NCBI GenBank assembly: GCA_947481575.1
Contig: CANKGV010000017.1
Coordinates: forward strand, 1-51,943
Direction of reading: 5' to 3'
DNA: 51,943 nucleotides
Source: Alphaproteobacteria bacterium
Lineage (GTDB): Bacteria > Pseudomonadota > Alphaproteobacteria > UBA2966 > CAIVPW01
The notes below the pieces were generated by a model. It ran no database searches. It saw only the letters and a program-made list of their open reading frames with translations, and was not told the DNA's origin. The translations under genes were made by a program, and so were the position numbers. Shown piece by piece: positions 30,292-39,208 of the stretch (positions are counted from its first letter, which is position 1; every line of letters starts with the position of its first letter).

Positions 30292-30292
<1 letters not shown>
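29429..30292 (-). CDS. kdsA: 2-dehydro-3-deoxyphosphooctonate aldolase (KDO-8-P synthase)
   Basis: A 287-residue TIM-barrel enzyme that condenses phosphoenolpyruvate with arabinose 5-phosphate for lipopolysaccharide Kdo. Motifs: LIAGPCQMESRDHAMMMA, FKTSFDKANRTKAGAARGVG, VLTDVHEIEHC, FLCRQTDLL, VNVKKGQFLAPWDM, LTERGASFGYNALVSDFRAL and IFDATHSVQQPGG. The Cys in GPCQME is the metal-dependent-type residue. The stop/start overlap with pyrG is one base (TGATG at 30292). A segment of about 20 residues at the N-terminus is not conserved. Confidence 0.95.
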
Positions 30293-31938
<1,646 letters not shown>

Positions 31939-31962
31939 CTACAGGGCCTCAGGCCAAACAGG

Positions 31963-31981
31963 CAGCGACATCTAGTCGCTG
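31963..31981. other. hairpin between secG and pyrG
   Basis: CAGCGAC, loop ATCTA, GTCGCTG: a perfect 7-bp stem in the pyrG 5' region, with GGCC boxes on both sides. It may be a terminator after secG or a structure in the pyrG leader. No long T-run follows on the minus strand. Confidence 0.4.
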
Positions 31982-32010
31982 TGGCCGAGGACGGTTGGTG
32001 GAAAGCGCCC

Positions 32011-32460
32011 TTACGGGGCCAGCGGAACCGGCGGCGCGCCTGGGGTTGCCCCTGGCGCTGCAGCCGGAGTGGCTTGCGGCGCGCCTGGCGCCGGATTGGT
32101 CTGGAACGCAGGGCCCGGCACCGGTGTATTGGGGAATGCCGGCGTAGTCGGGAACTGCGGCGTCGGCGATGGCGTCGGAGGAAGTGCCGGAATCCCGGTA
32201 GTGGTGTTGCTCTGCAGCACGGACCCGCGCTGGGCGCCCTGCCCCTCCAACACCACCAGCACGACGCTGGTCAACATGAACAAGGCCGCCAAAATGGCCG
32301 TAGCGCGCGTCAGCAGATTGGCCGTGCCGCGCCCCGACATGAACTGCCCTTGGCCGCCGCCGCCGATACCCAACCCGCCGCCCTCGCTGCGCTGGATCAG
32401 CACCACGCCAATCAGCGCCAGCGCGATCATCACGTGGATCACGAGCAACAGAGTTTGCAT
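32011..32460 (-). CDS. secG: preprotein translocase subunit SecG
   Basis: A 149-residue protein of the Sec channel. The first helix reads LLLVIHVMIALALIGVVLIQ and then RSEGGGLGIGGGGQGQFMSGRGTAN, the classic SecG loop, then a second helix (TAILAALFMLTSVVLVVL). The tail of about 70 residues is Pro/Ala/Thr-rich and low-complexity, longer than in most SecG proteins. I use the ATG at 32460 (MQTLLLV). In related genomes secG follows tpiA closely; here about 6.7 kb of other genes, including the chromate module, lie between them. Confidence 0.93.
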   Translation of the reverse strand: MQTLLLVIHVMIALALIGVVLIQRSEGGGLGIGGGGQGQFMSGRGTANLLTRATAILAALFMLTSVVLVVLEGQGAQRGSVLQSNTTTGIPALPPTPSPTPQFPTTPAFPNTPVPGPAFQTNPAPGAPQATPAAAPGATPGAPPVPLAP

Positions 32461-32552
32461 ATCGGTCGGACCTTCACGGAGCGGCGGTACCGGACTTCGG
32501 CGCCGTAACGCGGCGCTATATAGCACACGCGCCCGTTCGCGCTAGAGCGGCG

Positions 32553-32571
32553 GCCACTCCATATGGGTGGC
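32553..32571. other. hairpin downstream of the ChrB-domain gene
   Basis: GCCAC, nine bases including the palindrome CCATATGG, then GTGGC. It lies between the stop of the ChrB-domain gene and the secG start region and is a candidate terminator or boundary. It is the only clear structure in the 32461-32619 gap. Confidence 0.3.
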
Positions 32572-32619
32572 GCACTTCGGTTTGTCACCCGGAGGCCCGG
32601 TTTGCAGCCACGGCCCGGG

Positions 32620-33069
32620 TTACTTGGGGGGCCAGCCATGGGTTTCCCCGCGTGCCTCACGCAACCATGCGAACAGCGCGTCGTACACCACCATCCCGTG
32701 GCCCAGCATCTCGTGGTCATCGCGATATAAGGCCGAAAGCCCAAGCGAGATCGCCATCAGCCCCGCCGCTTGGGGGGATTGCTCCAGATGACCGGTGTCT
32801 GCCGCCCGCACGATCACCGCCAGTTCCAGGAGCGCGGGGTCGGTCAACCGGTACTTCTTCAAGAACGAATCAAAGCTGCACAGATCCCCGTCGTGCCCCA
32901 GTTCCACTCCGGGGATGTCGTAGGGGGTGGCATTCCGCTCCTGCGCCACGATCAGGACTTGGTCCTTGGGCACGTACAGAAACTCCGGCGCGGCGTCGAT
33001 GAACCGCGCCACCAGCCACGGGCAGGCGATGCGGTCGATCTTCGGCCGCTCGCGCGTAACCCACTTCAT
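32620..33069 (-). CDS. stand-alone ChrB C-terminal-domain protein
   Basis: A 149-residue protein homologous to the C-terminal domain of ChrB, shown by direct comparison: RPKIDRIACPWLVARFID here against HVDRIACAWAVRRFVD in the full ChrB at 33271, with LCSFDSFLKKY matching CSFEVLLERAG. ChrB-type domains act in chromate resistance, probably as chromate sensors or as rhodanese-like accessory enzymes. I use the ATG at 33069 (MKWVTRERPK), preceded by GGCGCC with a GGAGG-like stretch; the longer frame is unlikely. It is divergent from chrB. Confidence 0.8.
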   Translation of the reverse strand: MKWVTRERPKIDRIACPWLVARFIDAAPEFLYVPKDQVLIVAQERNATPYDIPGVELGHDGDLCSFDSFLKKYRLTDPALLELAVIVRAADTGHLEQSPQAAGLMAISLGLSALYRDDHEMLGHGMVVYDALFAWLREARGETHGWPPK

Positions 33070-33209
33070 CGGCGCCTCCTGAGATTTGGCCTGCGAGGGA
33101 CTCGCGGAGCCATGGGTGGTGGCCCGGCGAGCTACCCTTGGGTGGACTCTGTGATCCGCAGGTGTTCGGGGTGCTGGACACCGCAAAGCACTGCAATGCA
33201 GATGGTAGC

Positions 33210-33223
33210 GATACAGATGTATC
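33210..33223. promoter_or_regulatory. operator-like palindrome in the chrB divergent promoter
   Basis: GATACA-GA-TGTATC, a perfect 6-bp inverted repeat with two-base centre, lies 48-61 bases upstream of the chrB ATG and between two divergent genes. CTGCA-A-TGCAG (33191-33201) is a second palindrome nearby. A related site lies ahead of the cytochrome and the 34847 gene. Confidence 0.45.
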
Positions 33224-33270
33224 TTTGCACGTACCTTGTGCGATACGGTCCCTGTCGCGCCAACCGCAGG

Positions 33271-34317
33271 ATGCGTCGCGTGAGTCGTGCCCTAGACCCC
33301 AAGGCCCTAACCGACCCGTCGCTCGCCTTGGCCGAACCGTGGCTGCTGCTGTTTCACCAGTTGCCGGCCAAGCCGGCGTACCTGCGCGTGAAGGTGTGGC
33401 GGCGGCTGCAGTTGCTCGGCGCGGTGGCAGTGAAGAACGCAGTCTACGCCCTGCCGGCCAGCACCGGCGCGCGCGAGGACTTCGAGTGGCTGATCAAGGA
33501 AATTGTCGCCGGCGGCGGTGACGCGTTCGTGTGTGCGGCGCGGCTGCTGGATGGCCTAAGCGATGCCGAAGTGCGTGGCCTGTTCAACACGGTGCGCGAC
33601 ACGGCGTACGCGGAGATCGCCGTCGAGGCGCGGCAGGTATCTGGTGACCTCGGACCGCGGCCGGCCGAAGGCGCGCAGACTGCCGCCAAGGGCCGCTTGG
33701 CCCGGCTCCAAGCGCGTCTAGCCGCGCAGGTAGCCGTGGACTTCTTCGGCGCCAATGGCCGTGAGGCCGCTGACGGACTGCTGTCTGCTCTTGCCTACTC
33801 CCTGACGGAGGACTCGGCGATGGCCGATGCTGAACCAACTCCTGCGGCGGGCCCGATGAAGCTGACCGGGCGTGTCTGGGTTACCCGTACGGATGTGCAC
33901 GTCGATCGCATCGCCTGCGCATGGGCCGTGCGCCGGTTCGTTGATCCAAATGCCCGCTTCAAGTTCGTGCCGTCACGCGAATACGACCCTGCGCCGGGCG
34001 AACTGCGCTTCGATATGTTCGAGGCCGAGATCACCCACGAAGGCGACCGCTGCTCGTTCGAGGTGTTGTTGGAGCGCGCCGGTCTGCTCAAGGATCGCGG
34101 CCTGCGCGCCATCGGCGAGATCGTCCACGACATCGACCTCAAGGACCAAAAGTACGGACGAACGGAGGCACCGGGCGTCGCCCAACTGCTCGCGGGCGTC
34201 GTGGCCGCCACGGCGGACGACGCCGAGCGCCTCCGGCGCGGCGGAGCGTTGTTCGACGATCTCTACGAGTCGTTCAGCCGCAAACGGCCGCGCGCCGCAC
34301 GAAAGCCGGGCAGCTAG
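33271..34317 (+). CDS. chrB: chromate resistance regulator ChrB
   Basis: A 348-residue two-domain protein: N-terminal half ALAEPWLLLFHQLP and RVKVWRRLQLLGAVAVKNAVY, as in ChrB regulators, then the C-terminal domain HVDRIACAWAVRRFVDPNA with FKFVP and CSFEVLLERAG. ChrB proteins of proteobacterial chr operons sense chromate and control the chrA efflux gene. The start may be the ATG at 33271 or the GTG at 33280. It ends directly against the cytochrome c gene, which is on the opposite strand (stops at 34317 and 34318). Upstream, the ChrB-domain gene is divergent. Confidence 0.85.
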   Translation: MRRVSRALDPKALTDPSLALAEPWLLLFHQLPAKPAYLRVKVWRRLQLLGAVAVKNAVYALPASTGAREDFEWLIKEIVAGGGDAFVCAARLLDGLSDAEVRGLFNTVRDTAYAEIAVEARQVSGDLGPRPAEGAQTAAKGRLARLQARLAAQVAVDFFGANGREAADGLLSALAYSLTEDSAMADAEPTPAAGPMKLTGRVWVTRTDVHVDRIACAWAVRRFVDPNARFKFVPSREYDPAPGELRFDMFEAEITHEGDRCSFEVLLERAGLLKDRGLRAIGEIVHDIDLKDQKYGRTEAPGVAQLLAGVVAATADDAERLRRGGALFDDLYESFSRKRPRAARKPGS

Positions 34318-34716
34318 CTAACGAAGGCCGGCGACCTCGTTGGGAAACACCGGGCCGAAGCTGTTGCCCAGGGCGCCACGGACGAAGGTCGCAGTCGCGG
34401 CGATCTCCCGGTCGCTGAGTTCCCGGTAGAACTGCGGCGACATGCCGTCTTCGGTGCCGACGAACATCTGCATAATGATTTGCTGTGAGTCGGCCACGAC
34501 CGTACTCGCTTCGATCCGCGGCCCGTAATCCCCCTCGCCGTGCAGGCCATGACACGTGGCGCACCGGCTCACGTATAGGGCCTGGCCCTCCCGGAACAGG
34601 GTCGCGGCGTCGGGCGTGGCCTGGGCCAGTTGCACCGGCGCCGCCGCGCATCCCAACCCGACTGCCACTACGACCCCCACTGCCCCAAGGAACTGCACTA
34701 CGACGCCACCGCTCAT
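34318..34716 (-). CDS. small exported c-type cytochrome
   Basis: A 132-residue protein. An N-terminal hydrophobic segment (about 5-24) ends near GLGC or AQA, then the haem c motif CATCH (Cys52, Cys55, His56). The axial Met is probably in EDGMSPQF near residue 100, and EIAATATFVRGALG is the typical C-terminal helix. The ATG at 34716 has GGAGGG just ahead. It should be a periplasmic monohaem electron carrier, but whether it is a lipoprotein is unclear. It lies in the chromate module, on the strand opposite to its neighbours. Confidence 0.8.
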   Translation of the reverse strand: MSGGVVVQFLGAVGVVVAVGLGCAAAPVQLAQATPDAATLFREGQALYVSRCATCHGLHGEGDYGPRIEASTVVADSQQIIMQMFVGTEDGMSPQFYRELSDREIAATATFVRGALGNSFGPVFPNEVAGLR

Positions 34717-34773
34717 CGCCAACCCTCCGACGGCCAAGTCATGACGCAGCCGTATCACAACAATTCTATTAGT

Positions 34774-34787
34774 GTAACACTTGTATC
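34774..34787. promoter_or_regulatory. second operator-like site, related to that at 33210
   Basis: GTAACA-CT-TGTATC resembles GATACA-GA-TGTATC: the right arm is identical and the left arm matches at four of six positions. It lies between the divergent cytochrome gene and the 34847 gene, 60 bases upstream of the latter. A 5-bp arm AGTGT-A-ACACT (34771-34781) overlaps it. Confidence 0.4.
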
Positions 34788-34846
34788 TCCTACACCTGAG
34801 TCGCATCCTGGTCCGGATGGTCACCGAGACCGCTGGGAGACATCCG

Positions 34847-35575
34847 ATGACTCCGAAGCCAGCCGGGTCGTCCCCGAGAGCCCAACGCTGCGCGCTGGCG
34901 CAGAACTGGGTCGCCATGGCGGTCGTGTCCGCTGTGTTCCTGTTTGCGCCGCCCTGCCTGGCCGAGGACCTTCAGCTGACGTTCGAGGACACTTCCCCGG
35001 GTCAGTTGCCTTCGGGTTGGACGGTCGCCGCCACCCACGCTGGCCGGGTTCTCGCGAGCTGGGCAGTCGAGGCCGCTGCAACGGCCCACGGCGGCCGCCA
35101 CGTCCTCTCGCTGACCGAGCCGGGGGCGCAGAGCTTGGTGCAGCGGGTTGTCGGTTCCGACACCTACAACCTCTGCTGGACCTCAGCGCCCCGCCTTGCC
35201 GACGTTGACCTCGAAGTAGCGCTGCGCGGCAACGCCGGGCGCTTGGATCAGGGGGGCGGGCCTATTTGGCGCGCCCAGGATGCCAACAACTATTACGTCG
35301 CCCGCTACAACCCGCTCGAACGCAACTTGCGAGTCTACTTCGTGAAGGACGGAAACCGCGTCCAACTCGCCTCCGCCGAGGGCTTGGCCGTCCGCACCGG
35401 CGAATGGTTCACCATCCGCATAGTCCACCGCGGCACCACCATCCAGGCCTATCTCAACGGTGTCAGGCTGATCGAGGTGGACGACCGCACGCTTGCCGCC
35501 GCGGGTGGCGTCGGAGTGTGGACCAAGGCCGATGCAGCGACGTCTTTTGACGATTTCCGCGTTCGCGGCTTGTAG
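34847..35575 (+). CDS. exported concanavalin-like (DUF1080-like) protein
   Basis: A 242-residue protein with an N-terminal signal peptide (hydrophobic about 25-40, ending PPCLAED), then a beta-sandwich resembling DUF1080/LamG domains: LQLTFEDTSPGQLPSGW, ARYNPLERNLRVYFV, GEWFTIRIVHRGTTIQAYLNG and FDDFRVRGL. Such domains bind or cleave carbohydrates; no catalytic residues can be assigned. I use the ATG at 34847, preceded by GGGAGA; the in-frame TTG at 34781 is unsupported. It may belong to the chromate module by location only. Confidence 0.65.
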   Translation: MTPKPAGSSPRAQRCALAQNWVAMAVVSAVFLFAPPCLAEDLQLTFEDTSPGQLPSGWTVAATHAGRVLASWAVEAAATAHGGRHVLSLTEPGAQSLVQRVVGSDTYNLCWTSAPRLADVDLEVALRGNAGRLDQGGGPIWRAQDANNYYVARYNPLERNLRVYFVKDGNRVQLASAEGLAVRTGEWFTIRIVHRGTTIQAYLNGVRLIEVDDRTLAAAGGVGVWTKADAATSFDDFRVRGL

Positions 35576-35653
35576 GGTTTCCCTTTCACGTCACCAAGGG
35601 AACATTCCCGTCCGTACGCTCGTCGTGAAGAACAATTCGCTAGGGGTCTGTAG

Positions 35654-36655
35654 ATGTTGAAGCTTCGAGACACTGCGGTCGCGCTGAGCATCGCATGCTT
35701 CGCCGGAGTCGCTCCGGCGCATGCCGCGCCGGCTCTCACGAAGATCGCCGAGGCCGACTTACCAGGCCCCGGAGGTCTGCGCTTCGACTACTTGCGTGTT
35801 GATGCTGCTGGCGGACGATTGTTCGTGACACATCTCAGCGCCAACCAAATCTATGTGGTCGGTCTGAACGACCTTCGGGTTATCGGGACGATCAAGGGTA
35901 CTCCCGGCGTCGAGGACGTCGCCTATGTGCCCGAACTGAATCGCCTCTACACGTCCAACTGGGGCGAGAACAAAATCGGCGTGGTCGATCTCACCCGTAT
36001 GGAGGTCGTCGAACGCATCGCCACAGCGAACAAGCCCGACGGCATCGAATACGTTTCGGCCGTTGGCAAGGTGTATGTCTCCAATGAGCGCGGCAAGGTC
36101 GAATCGGTGATCGACGTGCGCACCAATAAGACGATCGCCGAGATCAAGTTCGACAGCGAAACCGGCGTGCCCCGCTACGACTCCGTGGCGGGCAAGCTGT
36201 ACGTGAACCTGCAAGACCGAAGCGTCATTGCGGTGATCGACCCAACCACCGACAAAATCACCGACCGCATCCCCGTGCCGGGCTGTAGCGGCAACCACGG
36301 CATGGCGCTGGACCCCGAGCATCACCGGATGTTCCTCGGCTGCGAAGGCGGCAGCAAGCTGGCCGTAGTCGATTTGGACAGGGGCCAGGTGATCGCCACA
36401 TTCGACCTGCCCGCCGGCGTGGACTTCGTCGACTACGATCCCGGCCTGCGGCGCATCTATGCCGCTTGCGGAGCCGGCGCGATTGCAATCGTTCAGCAAG
36501 ACGACCCCGACCACTACCGCCGCCTCGAAGACTTGCGGGCGGAGTCGGTCCATACGGTCGTCGTCGATCCGTCCACGCACCTGGTCTACGCGACACAGGA
36601 GCGCGAAGGTGGCCGCGGCATTGCCCGCCTGGTGGTCTTCCAACCCACTCCGTAG
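35654..36655 (+). CDS. exported YncE-like beta-propeller protein
   Basis: A 333-residue protein with a signal peptide (VALSIACFAGVAPAHA) and repeated 40-residue blades of the YncE/PQQ-like type: DLRVIGTIKGTPGVEDVAYV, ENKIGVVDLTRMEVVERIA, KVESVIDVRTNKTIAEIKF, RSVIAVIDPTTDKITDRIPV and KLAVVDLDRGQVIATFDL. It has no CxxCH haem motif. Such propellers bind peptides or act as periplasmic scaffolds; a specific role in chromate handling is not evident. Nine bases separate it from the next gene. Confidence 0.75.
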   Translation: MLKLRDTAVALSIACFAGVAPAHAAPALTKIAEADLPGPGGLRFDYLRVDAAGGRLFVTHLSANQIYVVGLNDLRVIGTIKGTPGVEDVAYVPELNRLYTSNWGENKIGVVDLTRMEVVERIATANKPDGIEYVSAVGKVYVSNERGKVESVIDVRTNKTIAEIKFDSETGVPRYDSVAGKLYVNLQDRSVIAVIDPTTDKITDRIPVPGCSGNHGMALDPEHHRMFLGCEGGSKLAVVDLDRGQVIATFDLPAGVDFVDYDPGLRRIYAACGAGAIAIVQQDDPDHYRRLEDLRAESVHTVVVDPSTHLVYATQEREGGRGIARLVVFQPTP

Positions 36656-36664
36656 GAGCACTCG

Positions 36665-36991
36665 ATGAAGATGCAGGATACCGGGGGCAAGCTGAAGATC
36701 GTCACCCGGCCAGCCCGCCTTAGACTGGGGCCGGTCACTTTCCAGGTGGTCAACACCACGGCGCTGCCGCACCGCTTTCAGGTGGCCCGTGTCGATGACG
36801 ACTTCATCGACACGGATGCGGTGATGTATGACGAAGATCATCGGGTCGTGATCATCGACACGGTGTTCCTGACCGAGGTCGGCGGGACGATCGATGTACC
36901 CGCGGGCGCAACCGTGAAGCTGTCGATGGAACTGGAAGAGCGCGGCCGCCACCAGTTGTTCTCGAACCTGCCCGGCGAACGCAATGACTGA
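36665..36991 (+). CDS. cytoplasmic cupredoxin-like protein lacking the copper-ligand residues
   Basis: A 108-residue protein with no signal peptide. VTFQVVNTTALPHRFQVARV has the first-ligand pattern of cupredoxins (VN...H.F; His36), and HQLFSNLPGERND matches the C-terminal loop Y/F-x-C-x-x-P-G-H of plastocyanin-like proteins. In it the ligand Cys is Ser100 and the ligand His of PGH is Glu105, so a standard copper site is impossible. Its function is unknown. It overlaps chrA by eight bases and follows the beta-propeller gene after nine, so it is translationally coupled to the efflux gene. Confidence 0.6.
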   Translation: MKMQDTGGKLKIVTRPARLRLGPVTFQVVNTTALPHRFQVARVDDDFIDTDAVMYDEDHRVVIIDTVFLTEVGGTIDVPAGATVKLSMELEERGRHQLFSNLPGERND

Positions 36992-38318
36992 CGCCGCACC
37001 TCCGCATCCGACCTTTGCGCAGGCCCTGCGGGTATGGACAAAGGTCGGCCTGCTGAGTTTCGGCGGACCGGCCGGCCAAATCGCCCTGATGCACCGCATC
37101 CTGGTGGAAGAAAAGCGCTGGGTCAGCGAGGCGCGGTTTCTGCACGCCCTCAACTTCTGCATGTTGCTGCCCGGACCGGAAGCACAGCAGCTTGCCGTCT
37201 ATGTCGGGTGGCTATTGCACCGCACCGTGGGCGGTATTGTCGCCGGCGTCCTGTTCGTGTTGCCCGGCGCTGCCGTGGTCCTCGCGCTCAGCGTGCTCTA
37301 CGCGGGCTACCACGACGTGCCGCTGGTCCAGGCCGCATTCGTCGGAATCAAGGCCGCGGTACTCGCCGTGGTGATCGAGGCAGTGCTGCGCATTGGCCGC
37401 CGGGTACTGAAGAACAGGGTCATGGTGACCTTGGCGGCGCTCGCGTTCGCGGCGGTGTTCTTGTTCCAGGCGCCGTTCCCGCTTGTGGTCCTCGCGGCCG
37501 CCGCCATCGGCTTTGCCGGGGCCCGTTTCGATCCGGCCACGTTCGCCATCGTCGCCAAGGGCAGCACCGACGCGGTCCGCGACGACTACGGCCCTCACAC
37601 CCGGCCAAACCTTCCGCGCACGATCATGGTCGTCGGCGTCTGCTGCGTGTTGTGGTTCGCCCCCATCGTGGCGCTGGCGGTGCTGGACACCCCCGGCGCA
37701 TACCTCGCCGAGTCGATCTTCTTCAGCAAGATGGCCGTGGTTACCTTCGGCGGCGCTTACGCGGTGCTGGCCTACGTGGCGCAACAGGCGGTCGACGTGT
37801 TCGCCTGGCTTACCCCCGGTGAGATGGTGGACGGGCTGGGTCTGGCCGAAACCACGCCCGGCCCGTTGATCCTGGTGTTGCAATTCGTCGGCTTCCTCGG
37901 CGCCTATCGCGACCCGGGCACGCTGTCGCCACTTGCCGGCGGCATTGCCGGTGCCGTGCTCACGACGTGGGTGACGTTCGTGCCGTGTTTTCTGTGGATC
38001 CTGGCGGGCGCGCCCTATGTCGAGGCGCTGCGCGGCCGTGTCGCGCTGTCCGCCGCCCTGTCCGCCATCACCGCAGCAGTTGTGGGCGTGGTGCTGAACC
38101 TCGCGGTGTGGTTCGGCCTTCACGTGTTGTTCGGAACTGTCGGCGAGACTCACGCATTGGGCATGCGCATCCTGCTACCGGACGCCGCAACCTTGGACCC
38201 GATCGCGGCCGGCATCGCGATTGGCGCCGCCTTCGCGATCCTTCGCTATCACGCGCCTATGCTGCCGACCCTGGCGGTGTGCGCGGCGCTCGGCCTCGCC
38301 ACCGGAGCGGTGCTCTAG
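36984..38318 (+). CDS. chrA: chromate efflux transporter ChrA, long-chain type
   Basis: A 444-residue CHR-family transporter made of two homologous halves, each with about six helices. Half 1 has VGLLSFGGPAGQIALMHR and LPGPEAQQLAVYVGWL; half 2 has VVTFGGAYAVLAYVAQQAVD and GLAETTPGPLILVLQFVGFL. These FGG and PGP motifs are the signature. It exports chromate across the inner membrane. The final TAG forms a CTAG overlap with the convergent MsrQ-like gene. Its neighbours place it at the downstream end of the module. Confidence 0.9.
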   Translation: MTDAAPPHPTFAQALRVWTKVGLLSFGGPAGQIALMHRILVEEKRWVSEARFLHALNFCMLLPGPEAQQLAVYVGWLLHRTVGGIVAGVLFVLPGAAVVLALSVLYAGYHDVPLVQAAFVGIKAAVLAVVIEAVLRIGRRVLKNRVMVTLAALAFAAVFLFQAPFPLVVLAAAAIGFAGARFDPATFAIVAKGSTDAVRDDYGPHTRPNLPRTIMVVGVCCVLWFAPIVALAVLDTPGAYLAESIFFSKMAVVTFGGAYAVLAYVAQQAVDVFAWLTPGEMVDGLGLAETTPGPLILVLQFVGFLGAYRDPGTLSPLAGGIAGAVLTTWVTFVPCFLWILAGAPYVEALRGRVALSAALSAITAAVVGVVLNLAVWFGLHVLFGTVGETHALGMRILLPDAATLDPIAAGIAIGAAFAILRYHAPMLPTLAVCAALGLATGAVL

Positions 38319-39208
38319 GTCGCCGCCACAGCCGGGCGCGATGGGCGGCCCTTACCCCGCTGCTGCCACTCGCGTGCAACGCCGGCGGCAACGAATCCGA
38401 GCCCGATGACCATCACCCACCAGCCGGGCCGCAGCCCCGCATCCAACGTGAAGTTCGCCGACAGCACCGCCCACGGATCGATGTTGGTGCGCAGGCCGAA
38501 GTACCCGGCCTCGATCCCCATTGCGGCAAACCCGGAAGCAATGCTCAGGCCGGCGAGCGACCACAGCGGCAGCCCCCTGCTTCCGGTCGCCGCGTACAGC
38601 GCACGATAGGCCATCAGCAGCACAACCAGCCCAGCCTCGACCGTCGCTTCCATCGTGCTCAGTTTGGCCAGGAGCAGGTAGTAGTGCACTACCGCCAGCA
38701 CTCCCACGGCGTAGACGAGCTTGTGCAACGTGCGCCAGCGATTGCCGCCAAGCCGCCGCACCATCGCGTCCGTGGATGTCGCGCCGAGCGGGATCATCGC
38801 GATCAGCGCGATGGTCCCCACCAGCAGCGACAGGCCCATCACTTCCTTGGCGATTGTGGCAACCTCGAACGCCCGATCCGCCGCGTACACCACCAGATGC
38901 AGGATCGAATAGACCAGCGCCGCAACGCCCAGCATGCGGCGCACGGTAACTAGTTTTGGCCACGCCAACAGGCGCCGCAGCGGCGTTACCGCCAGCGTGA
39001 TGACGATCAGCCGGATTGCCCAAATGCCGGTGTCGCGGATTGCCGCCAGGTAGGCGTTGCCGCCGAGGTCGCCGCTTAGCATGCGGATCAGCAGCACGGC
39101 GCCCGGCAACACAACCAGGAACAGCGCCGCCGCCTTCAGGGGGGCAAGCCGGCCGGCCTTGTCGGTGACCGGAGCCTTGACCCGCCGCAGGACCTCGGCG
39201 CCGGTCAT
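38315..39208 (-). CDS. MsrQ/ferric-reductase-like haem membrane protein
   Basis: A 297-residue polytopic protein with about seven to eight helices. LHLVVYAADRAFEVA and LHKLVYAVGVLAVVHYYLL carry paired histidines that could bind haem b, as in MsrQ and the ferric reductase-like transmembrane family. It is longer than typical MsrQ (about 200 residues), with an extended C-terminus. There is no msrP gene nearby to partner with. The ATG at 39208 overlaps the tpiA stop (ATGA), so it is co-translated with tpiA. Confidence 0.7.
   Translation of the reverse strand: MTGAEVLRRVKAPVTDKAGRLAPLKAAALFLVVLPGAVLLIRMLSGDLGGNAYLAAIRDTGIWAIRLIVITLAVTPLRRLLAWPKLVTVRRMLGVAALVYSILHLVVYAADRAFEVATIAKEVMGLSLLVGTIALIAMIPLGATSTDAMVRRLGGNRWRTLHKLVYAVGVLAVVHYYLLLAKLSTMEATVEAGLVVLLMAYRALYAATGSRGLPLWSLAGLSIASGFAAMGIEAGYFGLRTNIDPWAVLSANFTLDAGLRPGWWVMVIGLGFVAAGVAREWQQRGKGRPSRPAVAAT

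Noticed and set aside
32770-33270. Upstream extension of the chrB frame
   Set aside because: It runs through the ChrB-domain gene on the opposite strand and shows no ChrB similarity before residue 168; the ATG at 33271 is preferred.
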